64,000 nucleotides of DNA from NCBI GenBank assembly GCA_013180625.2, contig SNVD02004686.1, positions 124,001-188,000 on the forward strand, given 5' to 3'. This document shows positions 36,849 through 47,841 of the stretch, piece after piece (position 1 is the stretch's first letter; each line of letters starts with the position of its first letter). A program made the position numbers and the translations under genes. This DNA comes from Boswellia sacra. Taxonomy: Eukaryota; Streptophyta; Magnoliopsida; Sapindales; Burseraceae. The notes under the pieces were generated by a model. That model had not been told where the DNA came from. It searched no databases and saw only the letters and a list, made by a program, of their open reading frames with translations.

Positions 36849-39083
36849 TCAACTTTGCAATTTCTTCGACATTCTCGAAGCTATCAACATATCATCAACA
36901 TACAAGAGTAGATAAATGAAAGAACCATCACGTAGCCTCCGAAAATACACACAATTATCAAATTTGCTTCTTGTGTACCTCTGACCTATCATAAACCGAT
37001 CAAATCGCTTATACCACTGTCTGGGAGATTGCTTCAAACCATAAAGCGATCTTTTCAGTTTACAAACCAAGTTTTCCTTACCAGCAACTCTGAATCCCTC
37101 TGGCTGAGTCATATAGATTTCCTCTTCCAAGTCACCATGTAAAAATGCAGTTTTTACATCCAATTGAACTAGTTCCATATTCATCTGAGCTACCAAGGCC
37201 AACAAAATTCTAATAGAAGAATGTTTCACAACTGGAGAAAATACCTCATTGTAGTCAATTCCTTCCCTCTGAGCGTAGCCTTTAGCCACCAACCTTGCCT
37301 TGTAGCGGACGTCATTCTTGTCAGGAAATCCATCTTTCTTTGCATATACCCATTTGCACCCAATTGCCTTTTTACCCTTCGGTAGTTGAGCTAGCTCCCA
37401 AGTTTCATTCTTCTGAAGAGACTGCATCTCTTCCCTCATAGCTGTCTTCCACTGATCAACTTCAGAACATCTGACTGCCTCTCTATAAGTGGAAGGAACA
37501 TCAGCATCTACAATTGGAAGTGCATAGGCCACCATATCAGCAAATCGAGCAGGTCTGCGAATCTCACGTCTTGGCCTATCAATTGCAATAGATTCTTGTT
37601 GCTGTTGAGGTTCCTGAGTAGAACCCTCACCATCATCTCCCAAATCTCCCTCTGTCACAGGAGTACCATCATCTGTCTCAACAGATCTAACTGGGTTCAA
37701 TGTCGTCGTTTCAAACTCCACCTGCTGCTGAGTATGCTCCACCTGCTGTGGAGTACCATTCACCTTTGTCTGGTTTTCTGATTTCTTCAACATTGAAGAC
37801 TCATCAAATGTCACATCTCGACTGGATACAATCTTCCTCGAACTAGGACACCATAGACGATATCCTTTCACTCCCGAAGCAAATCCCAAGAAAATCGCTT
37901 TCTTGGCTCTAGGATCCAGCTTAGATTCTTTCACATGATAATATGCAGTGGAACCAAAAACATGTAAAGAATCATAATCAGAAACAGGTTGTCCAGACCA
38001 TACCTCCAATGGAGTTCTATCACCAATAGCAGCTGATGGTAGACGATTAATGAGATGACACGCATAAGTCATAGCCTCAGCCCAAAACTCTTTGCCCAAC
38101 CCAGCATTGGACAACATACACCGAACTTTCTCCAGCAATGTCCGGTTCATGCGTTCTGCCACCCCATTCTGCTGTGGTGTACCTCTAACAGTAAAATGAC
38201 GTACAATACCTTCATCTTGACACAATTTCAAAAACTGATCACTGCAATACTCACCACCATTATCTGTTCTGAGATGCTTGATCTTCTTACCAGTCTGTGT
38301 CTCAATCATCTTTTTCCATTTAAGGAAAACACGAAGTACATCATCTTTTGATTTCAAACAATACACCCAAGTTCTTCTGGAAAAGTCATCAACAAAAGTA
38401 ACAAAGTAGTGCCTACCTCCCATAGATGCGGTTTTAGTAGGTCCCCACACATCTGAGTGAACATAATCAAGAATACCCTTGGTATTATGAATAGCGGTGC
38501 CAAATTTTACTCTCTTCTGCTTTCCCAGAACACAATGCTCACAAAAATCCAGCTTGCAGGTCTTTGCACCTTTCAATAAGCCTCGTTTCACCAAACTGAA
38601 TAAGGCTTTCTCACCTGCATGTCCCAAACGCATATGCCACAGTCTCGTGATCTCTGAATCTGTATCATTATCAGAAACCATAGCAGCTGATCCAATAACC
38701 GTATTACCATTATAGTAATACAAGTTGTTCCTCCTAGTGCCTTTCAATACCACAAGAGCGCCTGAAGTGACCCTCAGAATACCATCTCGAATAGATATAC
38801 CACAGCCTTTAGATTCTAAGGCTCCCAAAGAGATGAGATTCTTCTTCAACTTCGGTACATACCGAACATCTGTCAGAACTCTAGTCAGTCCATCATGATT
38901 CCTCAATCGGATCGAACCTATCCCAGCAGTATGGCAAATATCATCATTGCCCATATACACAACTCCACAATCAAGCTGTTCAAACTGAAAGAACCAATCC
39001 CGATGTGGACACATATGATAAGTACAACCCGAATCCATAATCCACTCATCAGAACAGAAGTGGATGGATGACCAACTAGACAA
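36849..39083 (-). pseudogene. Copia pol: protease, integrase, reverse transcriptase (frame-broken)
   Basis: A 744-codon open frame. It holds the aspartic protease signature DSGCTYHMC (DSG at residues 17-19), the GAG-pre-integrase block LWHMRLGHAGEKALF, and the integrase zinc motif ending FCEHCVLGK. The integrase core has HSDVWGP, FVDDFSRRTWVY and GTPQQNGVAERMNRTLLEK. The reverse transcriptase runs from WKTAMREEMQSLQKNETW to YVDDMLIAS (YVDD at residues 728-731). It is one frame away from gag, so a frameshift separates them. Just after YVDD a one-base deletion ends the frame at 36849, before the thumb and connection. The catalytic residues I can see are all present; only the frame is damaged. 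Confidence 0.93.
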
Positions 39084-39084
39084 A

Positions 39085-39922
39085 TATCTGAATCACTATC
39101 ATCCTCACGCTCAACAACACATGCATCAGAAACAGCCTTGCCCTTATCTTTCTTTTTCAACTTAGGACAATCTTTCTTCCAATGCCCTTTCTCACGACAA
39201 AAGGCACACTCATCTTTTCCTAATCTACCCCTCGACAAAGATTTTCCCCTTTTTCCTGGTTTCCTACTATGACTACGCCCTCTCACTGTCAATGCATCTA
39301 CTGACTCATCCCTATGTTCCCTTTGATCTTTCTTACGAATTTCATAATTCAACAAAGCAGAACAAACTTCTTCAAAAGACAGTTTATCTTTCCCATGGAT
39401 AAGAGTAATGCATAAATGATCTAATTCATCCGGAAGTGAGCCAATCAATAGCATAGCCTTAATCTCATCTTTGAATGTTTCATCTAAGTTTAACAAATCA
39501 GCAATTAACTTATTAAACTCATCAATATGAGAACTGATGCTCGTACCTGGTTTCAACTGGAGACGGAACAATCTCTTCAATAGATACAGCCGATTCTCAT
39601 TGCTTTTCTTCATATATTTGTTTTCCAGCGCCTTCCACAATTTGTTTGCAGATGTCTCCTTAGTGAACGGATACTTTTGTTCTCTACACAAACAAGAGCG
39701 AATCAACCCACAAGCTTTTATATTCAGCCTGTCCCAATCTCTTGCACTGATATCTTCTGGTTTTGTTTCTTCCAGAACAATATCCAAATCCTGCTGATAC
39801 AACCCATCCAACACCTCACTCTGCCATAAGCCGAAATTATTTCGGCCATCAAATTTTTCAACATCTATTTTTGCATTTGTCACAGTCACTGTCTTCTCAG
39901 ATACAGTAGATGATGAAGCCAT
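39085..39922 (-). CDS. Copia gag (capsid) region
   Basis: The frame opens at ATG 39922 (MASSSTVSEKTVTVTNAKID) and is uninterrupted through the capsid domain. It has the copia gag pattern FDGRNNFGLWQ near residue 25, LWKALENKYMKKS near 90, and LLIGSLPDEL near 160. A CCHC zinc knuckle, CAFCREKGHWKKDC, is encoded at about 39212-39171; it binds RNA during particle assembly. The frame then shifts: the protease continues in another frame from about 39083. Gag itself looks intact, so this copy could still supply capsid or be packaged. Confidence 0.9.
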
Positions 39923-40073
39923 TACTACCTCTCACAAACAAGCTCGATACACAAATCACCAATAACCAAGCTCCAAACAAACTATTATATTCAATAACTA
40001 GCAATCCAAAATCAACAGCCCAGAACAGTAGTAAGTGCTTCAATGAAATAGCCACTAACTACCCAAAACCTTC

Positions 40074-40086
40074 GGCTCTGATACCA
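40074..40086 (-). other. Second primer-binding site copy
   Basis: The same 13 bases as 40438-40450 (TGGTATCAGAGCC on the minus strand), lying 364 bp closer to gag and two bases from the internal LTR-like segment. Confidence 0.8.
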
Positions 40087-40088
40087 CT

Positions 40089-40437
40089 TGTTACGGATCG
40101 CTTCCGCTTGCGCACAACAATAATTTTACAACAAATGGGCCACCATATATGGAGCAAGTATCCAGCCCAAAAGACTAGTCTATTAGGTGGAGGAACTCCT
40201 CCCATATATAAGCCCCATGACCTTCCCTTAACCAATCAATGTGGGACTCCCAAATGAGGATTATCCAAATGGGGACTCCACTGCAACAATCCCCCTCCTC
40301 AGACAAGGCCCCGGCGGTGGTAGGCGCCATCCTTGTCTGAACCACCAACGATAATCCTCCACAATGACAAGGCCCCGGTGGGCATCAACACCATCCTTGT
40401 CTGAACCAAACGAGTCCACACATTGTTGTCTTGGGTT
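40089..40437 (-). repeat. Second, unrelated-looking LTR segment inside the copia leader
   Basis: Between the true primer site (40438-40450) and gag lies about 350 bp that itself looks like an LTR end in the same orientation. It has a TATATATGGG/CCCATATATAAG promoter-like box (about 40200-40212, minus strand). It finishes (minus strand) in ...CGTAACA at 40089, and after two bases a second copy of the 13-base primer site follows at 40086-40074. Its last 30 bases also resemble the outer LTR's end, inverted (CGCTTCCGCTTG). The 3' end of the element has no matching copy. Confidence 0.6.
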
Positions 40438-40450
40438 GGCTCTGATACCA
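40438..40450 (-). other. Copia primer-binding site (initiator Met tRNA)
   Basis: On the minus strand, two bases after the 5' LTR, TGGTATCAGAGCC is the classical site complementary to the 3' end of plant initiator Met tRNA used to start reverse transcription. Confidence 0.92.
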
Positions 40451-40452
40451 AT

Positions 40453-41023
40453 TGTTATGCACAAGCGGAAGCGATAACCAACAGAATAACCCAAAATGCA
40501 CAACACAACTATGCCAGATAATTGAATATAATAGCAACTAAAGAGGCAACCAATCAACCACAATGCAGAAATAGAAAACACACCAGGATTTAACGAGGTT
40601 CGGTATTAGTACCTACGTCCTCGAGCGCCGCTGAATAAACTTTCCACTATCTTCAAAGAGAATTACAAACTTTTGGGTCACAATACAAATACCACAACTA
40701 TTGGGCCAAACTGTAATTACCCAAATAGTTGGGCCAAACGTAATTACCCAAACAATTGGGCAATACTACAAATACCCAAAATCAAAAGGGGAAAAACAAA
40801 TATTACAAACTTTAAGGTCCTTACGGAAAGGCCCTTAAACTATGAGGTCTTATATGTGAGACCTTACAACTTTAGGGGGTGGAGGATATTTCTCTTGGTA
40901 CCCTCATAACTCTCCTACTTGGCTTCTTTTATAAGCCCAAAGGAGTCCCAAGTATTTCTATTTGAGCAATGTGGGATCCCTCACATTGCTTATAGCATTG
41001 GCTAAAGAGCCAATACTCCAACA
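40453..41023 (-). repeat. Copia 5' LTR
   Basis: 571 bp, the upstream LTR because gag is read toward lower coordinates. It differs from the 3' LTR at one base that I could find, which suggests a recent insertion. Confidence 0.97.
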
Positions 41024-41028
41024 GTCTC
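41024..41028 (+). repeat. Copia target-site duplication, right
   Basis: GTCTC, identical to 35251-35255. Confidence 0.93.
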
Positions 41029-41719
41029 AGATGAGGCAGTCTTAGTCCCACTCATCAACCGAGTGGTGGAGCATTACAAGCATTACTACCGTGCCAAGTC
41101 AAGGTGGGTTAAGCAAGACGTGTTGGCCATGCTGTCTCCTTCATGGTTGAGCTCTCTCGAGGATGCTTGTCTCTGGATTGGTGGGTGGAGACCATCCATG
41201 GCCTTTCACTTGCTCTACTCCAAATCTGGGTTGCAACTCGAAGCCAAGCTCCAAGAACTCATTCGCGGATTTGGTACAGGAGACTTGGGTGATCTCTCTC
41301 CCACCCAACTCAGAAGAGTGGATGAGCTACAAAGGATGACTATTCGAGAGGAGAAGGACATCACTGAGAAGATGGCAAAACTTCAGGAGACGGTTGCTGA
41401 CTCCTCCATGGTCGAGTTGTCACACGTGGTCACTGAGTCAATGAGTGGAGGAGAGACGAGTCAGAACGTTAACGTTGCTGGAATTGAAGAGGACAAAGTT
41501 GAGCTCGCCTTGGATACTAAGGAGGAGGCCTTGGGGGAAATCTTTCAGAAGGCTGATGATCTACGGCTGACAACTCTTAAAGCTGTTGTTGACATTTTGA
41601 CTCCAATCCAGGCCGTCCATTTCTTGATTGCTGCAGCCGAGTTACACTTGAGGCTTCATGATTGGGGGAAAAAGCGAGATGATGCTAGGCTTCATCACGT
41701 CAGCACACCAGGGCTGTGA
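41024..41719 (+). pseudogene. DOG1-domain protein, 3' part (continuation after copia insertion)
   Basis: Directly after the retrotransposon the duplicated GTCTC leads, in the frame interrupted at 35255, into DEAVLVPLINRVVEHYKHYY. Typical DOG1-domain features follow: AMLSPSWLSSLEDACLWIGG, WRPSMAFHLLYSKSG, LQELIRG, LSPTQLRRVDELQRMTIREE, then a variable acidic segment (about codons 190-240 of the joined gene) and the conserved end DDLRLTTLKAVVDILTPIQA before stop TGA 41717-41719. DOG1-like proteins act in seed dormancy and related signalling; some bind heme and PP2C phosphatases, but those traits cannot be judged here. There is no stop or frameshift in this half, so the retrotransposon appears to be the first and only coding lesion. 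Confidence 0.9.
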
Positions 41720-42329
41720 GCTAATGCAAAAGAAATAATTTTCAACAACTTTGGTGGAGTTATAATCTTTAACCTTATTCAAGGATTTATGCATAATCTA
41801 GTCTATTCTTCTTAATATTTCATGAACTACCTTGTCTACCTCCTTAAGTGAAACTATAATTGTTATGCTTACTTAGTATTTGTAGTTATTGAAGGCATAT
41901 TTCACATGTTACCGTACTATATATTATATTATGTTATACTCAACCACAGAATATGAAGTATTAGGTTATGATGTTATGTTAAATGTTTAATTGGCGCAAT
42001 ATTTTATTGTCGTTTTTTTTTTTTGAGTTTGGTGCATTAGCGTGGAATCACATTAGATTCTACTATTCTTTTTAACAAAAAAAAATTGATAATTATTAAA
42101 TCTATAGATGTATTTAAATAAATAGAATAATAATATTCATTTTAAATTGTAAATATCATAAATGATGTGTATTTAATTAATAATTGATAAGTGGATGTAT
42201 TGACGATGTAATAAATGACAATATCATGTCATAATTCATATAATAAATAATACTTCAATTATCATATTTTTTGAGATGGAATATGAAATAAAAATTTAGG
42301 GTAAATACTAAAAATAGTATATATATTAT
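41720..42329. other. 3' flank of the DOG1-like gene
   Basis: AT-rich DNA, presumably the former 3' untranslated region and beyond. I see no further gene. AATAAT/AATATT-like words occur but no single poly(A) signal can be chosen. Confidence 0.4.
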
Positions 42330-42338
42330 GTAAATTAT

Positions 42339-42552
42339 GAGTAATGCTACTCATACAAACTATTTATACAAACTCACACGTACAAACTGATGTGGCATCC
42401 CTATGTGATCGCCACATCATCCATCTTAATTAATGTCATTTATAATTAATATATATTTATCAAATTACTGCATTTATTTGTCAAATCATATTATGCCACG
42501 TCAGTTTGTATGGGTGAGTTTGTATAAGTAGTTTGTAAGAGTAGCATTACTC
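42339..42552. mobile_element. Mutator-type MITE, 214 bp
   Basis: The ends are about 59-bp inverted repeats starting GAGTAATGCTACTC on the left and the inverse GAGTAATGCTACTC on the right, containing ACAAACTCAC. They are flanked by the perfect 9-bp direct repeat GTAAATTAT (42330-42338 and 42553-42561). A 9-bp target duplication points to the Mutator superfamily. The inner part is AT-rich and non-coding. Confidence 0.93.
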
Positions 42553-42561
42553 GTAAATTAT

Positions 42562-43836
42562 TTATGTAGATTTGAGAGACCTGATAGAAAATCTAATTAT
42601 TAATTTCCCAAATCTTAACATAGATAATTTACAAGATTAAATCAATAAATAATACAATGCACTGCCACTTCTTTTCTTACGATAATACAACGCTATGTTA
42701 TGCATACAGAGACATAGACTTTGTATACAAAATCTTTGGGACTATAAAAATTTCTGCAACAGAAGACGGAGCATTGAACATTTGCTGCTCGGATAATGTC
42801 AGCAAAAAGTAGATGTTTGTTTGGTGTATACTAAAACTGTGGGCTAAACCGCCTACCATGCAAGCAGATACAGTTTCGCGTACATCGATGAATGAATCAT
42901 CTTATATTTTTTGATATTCTTGGGTAAGCTAGCTGTAAGTTAACGTGTATCTGGTGCAAAAATGAGAACCGACTGCGTGGATATGTTAGAAAGCCACGAA
43001 ATGAAAAGCAAGCAATTGATTAGGTTGCAGTCAGCTAAGGTCCAATCTTAACTTTTCATGGCATGTGCCGCTGCCACTTGAAATGTCACTATAAAAAGGA
43101 TGTCATCCACTCGCTTATTCGTTACTGTTAGACGTAGAAAAATAAAAAATAGAAAAAGCCCACTTGTATTTGCCAAACAAAACCACGGATTGTCCCTACG
43201 TAAATTTTAGCGCTAGGAATTTCATTAAATGTTATTTGTACTGCAGGAGCTTTTGCCTAAGAGCTCCTATCAAGACTTGATGCATCGTATGGTATTACGT
43301 AGCATAATATTTTGTGTTTGGACGGTTTTTGAGCTAAGATTGAAAAGCATAAAGCAGACACTGTAATGTTATTGTAGTGGACACTATAATACTACTATTT
43401 GTACAAGATTTTATGGGTATTCGCATGTCAGGCTGGGTTTCAACAAATCCGACTCAACCCAAAAACTCATCAGATTATGAAATTTCTATCGAGATTGGGT
43501 TTTCTTAAAGATTAATCCGATTTACAATCCGTCTCATCGGATTGGTCAATTTTTTTGGGTTATCGGGTTTTTCTTATAATCAACCACTAAATAGAAAATG
43601 TTAAACTTTTCAAACTGTTTTATGCAATATACTTCACAAATTATTCTTATTAATGATCATTCCAACTATGACATTAAAGATCCCATATAAGTACAAAGTT
43701 AAAGTTTCAAAAAAATAAAAAATAAGAGTAATAGAAGAACACGTTTTTGCGTGAATTATTCAAATCCAATATCTAACGTTAAACATATACAAATACACTC
43801 CAATTAATATGCACATTCAAACTTTCAAAAAACTAA
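42562..43836. other. Intergenic DNA, no gene
   Basis: No coding region is supported. From about 43415 the text GGGTATTCGCATGTCAGGCT with many CAACCCAAA/CCGAC words resembles the terminus of a plant hAT element; see 43415-45840. Confidence 0.4.
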
Positions 43837-45840
43837 GGTGGTGTTTGTTTCAATCACTTAACACTTTTTAGATCTAAACACTTTTTAGAACTTAATTTAC
43901 ACCACTTAATAGGATGTTTGTTTGCTTTTTTAGATGCCACTTAAAAAAAGTGGTAAGAGAATATTTTATATTTAATGTGACTTTTTTTACCCTTGTTAAA
44001 ATATAAAATGTTTATATTTATATTTATACAATCTTTTAAAAATTAAATAGTTAATAAAATTAAATCAAAATTCTTTTTCATTTAAAATATTAATATTATA
44101 TTTCTTACAACCTTTAAAAAATAATTATTAACTAAAATTAAATAAAAAATCTTTTTTATTTAAATAGCTAATATTATATTATATAAATTCATATGATATT
44201 ATTGTATAATTACTATATCATTAATATTATAAATTTTTAAAATTCATTCCTCCAATTAGATCAAGTTTAAGCCATATCAATTTGTATAAAAAAATTATAA
44301 GAGTAGTATTTTATTCATTATATTTTGAGGACCATATTTTGAATAATAAAATATTAATTCTATTAATTAAAGTGTTTTCTATTTCATAAACTTAAAAAGA
44401 AAAAATAAAAGCTAATATGATCTTTTAACTGACAATATTGAATATTAAATTTTTTACTTTAAATTTTTACTATTAAATAAAATAAAATGTCCTTAGCAAT
44501 CTAATTAATAACTTTTGAAGTTTCAATAAAACAGTCCCTATAATATGAAATAAAATTCTATTAAATATATTGTCTATTTTAAAACTTGCTATTTATAATG
44601 ATATCAAATTTTTTAATAGTTATTACTCAACATATTATTAGCTAATTAATTTAAAATATTAATAGAAATAAATGAAAGTTTACCGATTATAAAAAATATT
44701 TATTATATTTTAATATGGTAATTACAAATATAGTAATAAATAATATAACAATTTGATAATAAATACTAAAACAATCACAAATATACCAAAAATTGTACCT
44801 TTTAATAAATTAAAATAATATTTATAAATAAAAATTTAATAAAATTTATATTATTTTAATATGTAGGGATATTTATGAAATAAAATTTTTAACACTTCAT
44901 TTGGACAATAATGATTAGAACATTTGACAAAATTTATATTATTTCAATATGTAGGGATATTTATGGAATAAAATTTTTAACACCTCATTTAGACAATAGT
45001 GATTAGAAAAAGTGATAAATTTTCACTTTTCCAATTAAGTGATTTATCACTTAAAAAAAGTGCTTAATGGAAAAACAAACAAAAATTTTAAGATTGAAAT
45101 CTAAACACTTTAAGTGTTAAGTGATAAGTGGAAGAAAACAAACACCATCTAAATCTTAAAAAGAAAAAAAATAGCAAACACAACCGTCATTGCAATTCAA
45201 AACTCTACCGATTGCAAAGGAACAAACAACCTGTTATCAACATCCAACAACACCTGACCAATACTTCTTTAATGTCCACCATTGTATGTGACAACAACAA
45301 TGGCAATGGCAGCGGCACTATATTGCTGAAACCAAACTCCCCATTGCCACCATGATTGTTGAAACCAAACTTCTTACAACAATGATTTCTTTTTCGATTT
45401 TTTTTGTGCAGAATAAAAGAGAAGAAATTGTGCGTGAAGAAGGGAGAAGAGGAAGAAATAAAGAAAAGAAGGGAGAGGAGGAAGAAGAAGAAAAGAAGGG
45501 AGAGGAAGAACAAGATTAAAGGAGGCGGCTAGGTTAGATTAAAAAAAAAGAGAGAGAAAAGTTAGTATATATTGGTTATAAGGTGTTATAGGGTCTATTG
45601 TATTAGTATACAACAAGCTAATTAAATAGAGACGTGTGAACACTTTTATAATTTTTTAGAATTATTATTTGGGTCGGGTTTTGGTGGGTTACAACAGAAG
45701 ATCCGTTCATAACATGATCCCTTCAAAACCCGACTATCTTAACTCGATTTCGGATTATTTTTAAATGATACGCGATTATGACTTGACCAACCCGATCAAA
45801 CTCGATCTGGTTGGATTAGGTCGGATTATTTTGAACACCC
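43415..45840. mobile_element. Possible hAT-like element interrupted by a Harbinger-like element
   Basis: The right end reads, on the minus strand, GGGGTGTTCAAAATAATCCG, a typical plant hAT terminus. The left end near 43415 (GGGTATTCGCATGTCAGGCT) is only loosely similar, but both flanks share CCGA/GGGTT-rich subterminal DNA (43430-43570, 45660-45835). The Harbinger-like element at 43837-45149 would lie inside it. No convincing target duplication was found. Confidence 0.3.
43837..45149. mobile_element. PIF/Harbinger-like non-autonomous element, copy 1
   Basis: The ends are inverted: GGTGGTGTTTGTTTCAATCA on the left, and GATGGTGTTTGTTTTCTTCC on the minus strand of the right end. They are flanked by the 3-bp TAA (43834-43836, 45150-45152), which matches the TWA target of PIF/Harbinger. 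The 1.3-kb interior is very AT-rich and non-coding, with an imperfect direct duplication of about 100 bp near the right end (about 44835-45010). A second copy of the family begins at 63497. Confidence 0.8.
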
Positions 45841-46805
45841 CTTTAAGATTTATCTAAACTTATTAACACCAATAAACTTATTTTTGTCTCAATTTTCGCT
45901 AATAAATACTTGAAAATTAAATAATTAAATAGTTAAATATTTATACAATTAATAAATAATTTGTAAAATATTTAAATAAACATTAATTGTTTAAAAATAC
46001 TAATAATTTAATATTTTTATTTTTATTTAAAAATAATTTTAATTAGTATTTAAATTTATTTCATATTTAAATTAAATGTATTATATTATAATTCTCTTTT
46101 ACTTTTTATCTCATACAATGTTGTACCAAATTAACACAGTATAGTATTACGTTTTATCCAATCTTATCCTATAGCTATCAAATCCAATCCAATCCAATTA
46201 AATTTATGTTTTCCTATGTAATGCTACATGACGCATCAAATGTGCCCATAATGTTCAACACCTATTCAAAAATGTAAAATTTGAAAATGGTTGGATTCCC
46301 ATTGAACTCTAACAAGGTAACATATTTAATCATTGGTCGTGGCTCTAAGTATAGCCGTTGCATCAGTGCATTGGCTAATCTCAGTCGTTAAATTCATATT
46401 TAAAAAAAAAAAAAAAACAACATCAATTTAATGGTGTAAAGAGGAGTATCAAGTTAACCTACAGCCTATATAGCTAGTAAAATGTGGAAGACACGGTTGA
46501 ATTAAAGTTTATATATATTTAGATAAAGTATACTTTTATATCTACAACCTAAATTTACAATCAACTTCTATAATTTGAGTTAACAAAATTTTATTGGATA
46601 GATAATTATTATATAATTTAATTTTTGTTATTTATTTTTATTTTTTTACTTATCTAGTAAAAATTAGTCAACTAGATTGTAAGGAGTTAGTTATAAAAAT
46701 AATTATAGATATAATATTATTCTAGATAAAATCTTTGATCTAACCACTATTTAACGTGATAAGAAAAATAAAATATGCAAATGACAACTCAAATATATTT
46801 CATAT
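45150..46805. other. Intergenic DNA with a purine tract
   Basis: 45415-45530 is a GAA/GGA-rich purine tract that produces long open frames on both strands, none credible as a protein. The rest is AT-rich. No gene is supported. Confidence 0.5.
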
Positions 46806-46827
46806 CACTCCAAGAAAATAGACCTTT

Positions 46828-47150
46828 TACGGCGGGCCAAAACTGCGGTAAAAGGTCTTTTACAGCGGTCCAACGGTGGTTTTAGCCCGCAGTATAAAGT
46901 GGCACCGTAAAAAGCAGTTCGACTTTTTACCGCGGTTTTGGCCCATCGTAAAAGGTCTTTAACCGCGGTCCCATCGCTCGTCGTAAATGGTTGTGGTATA
47001 TCTAATTTATTTACGGCGGTTTGTCAGCCCACCGTAAAAGGTTGTTGTGGTGTGGTCTAACTTATTTACGGCGATTTGTCAGCCTGCCATAAAAGGTTGT
47101 TGTGGGTTTTTATTTACAGTGGTTACGTGGCCCGACGTAAAAACTGCAAA
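46828..47150. repeat. CACTA left subterminal repeats
   Basis: At least eight direct and inverted copies of TTTTACGGCGG-like words (TTTACGGCGG, TTTACAGCGG, TTTTACCGCGG, AACCGCGGT), some separated by GTTTGTCAGCCC. Confidence 0.85.
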
Positions 47151-47697
47151 ATCTTTTTTAACAAAAATTTTTTGGAACTTGCTTTCGTTTTCAAGCAATT
47201 CAATGCATCTATAACCAAAACTTTTTGGAACCTGTTTTCATTTTCAAGCAATTCATTGCATCCATAAGAATATATTTGCATACAAATAACAAATAAATTG
47301 ATATTGGTATAACACATAAAAGTACAACATAAGAATGTATTCGCATACATTCGCAAACATGAAAGAAAAAGAGTTCTACTAAGTTTGTTTCCAATAAGTG
47401 TAGAAATCTAAATTAAGTCTACAACTCTTATTCTAATTAAGTCTTCATGTCAGAAAAAGCTGCACAAATAAAAGCAAAAATTAGTACTTAACTACTCATA
47501 AATTTATTATAAACATACAAGTCAAAGCTATATGCCTTACATTGATTTATTTACATAGAAATGATAAATAACTTCATATATATATATATATATCTAATTG
47601 TCCTCCTTATTTGTTGTTGCAAAGTCAATGTTACCTTTTTATATAACGGTTAAGATTACAAGTTTATGAAAAAGAACTGAAGTTTGGAAAAAGTCAC

Positions 47698-47841
47698 CTC
47701 ATTCACAAAGCTGAGAACTTTATCCTTGGTTTCATTATGTTTTAGCTTATTCTGAACCCAAATAACCATCATTTCACAGGCACTGCACAGGCCATCTCCA
47801 GCTGATACTCTTTCCATATTTTCCTCCTCAACCAATGATTG
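47698..47841 (-). pseudogene. Captured exon: saposin-like insert of a plant aspartic protease
   Basis: The minus strand reads QSLVEEENMERVSAGDGLCS, then ACEMMVIWVQNKLKHNETKD and KVLSFVNE, followed by a GT (GTGACT). This is the start of the plant-specific insert (saposin-B fold) of phytepsin-type vacuolar aspartic proteases: the CSACEM motif with two of the disulfide Cys, the VIWVQNKL helix, and the N-glycosylation site NET. In real proteases this insert aids membrane interaction and vacuolar sorting. Only this exon is recognised; the catalytic DTG and DSG regions are not here. A part of the sequence upstream (CAGGAGATGAAACAGCTTGC, 47847) is repeated at 47986, showing rearrangement after capture. 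Confidence 0.8.

Larger units (their letters stand above)
35256..41023 (-). mobile_element. Ty1/copia LTR retrotransposon inside the DOG1-like gene
   Basis: A 5768-bp element in minus orientation with the perfect 5-bp target duplication GTCTC (35251-35255 and 41024-41028). The two LTRs are 571 bp each and appear to differ at one base (about 35516 versus 40713). The internal order gag, protease, integrase, reverse transcriptase, RNase H is that of copia. A 13-base primer-binding site for initiator Met tRNA and a purine tract are present. Despite young LTRs the polyprotein frame is broken at several points. An extra LTR-like segment with its own primer site lies between the 5' LTR and gag. Confidence 0.97.

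Noticed and set aside
45205..45513. 102-codon minus-strand frame rich in Phe, Leu and Ser
   Set aside because: Antisense of a GAAGGGAGAGGAA purine tract; no protein character.
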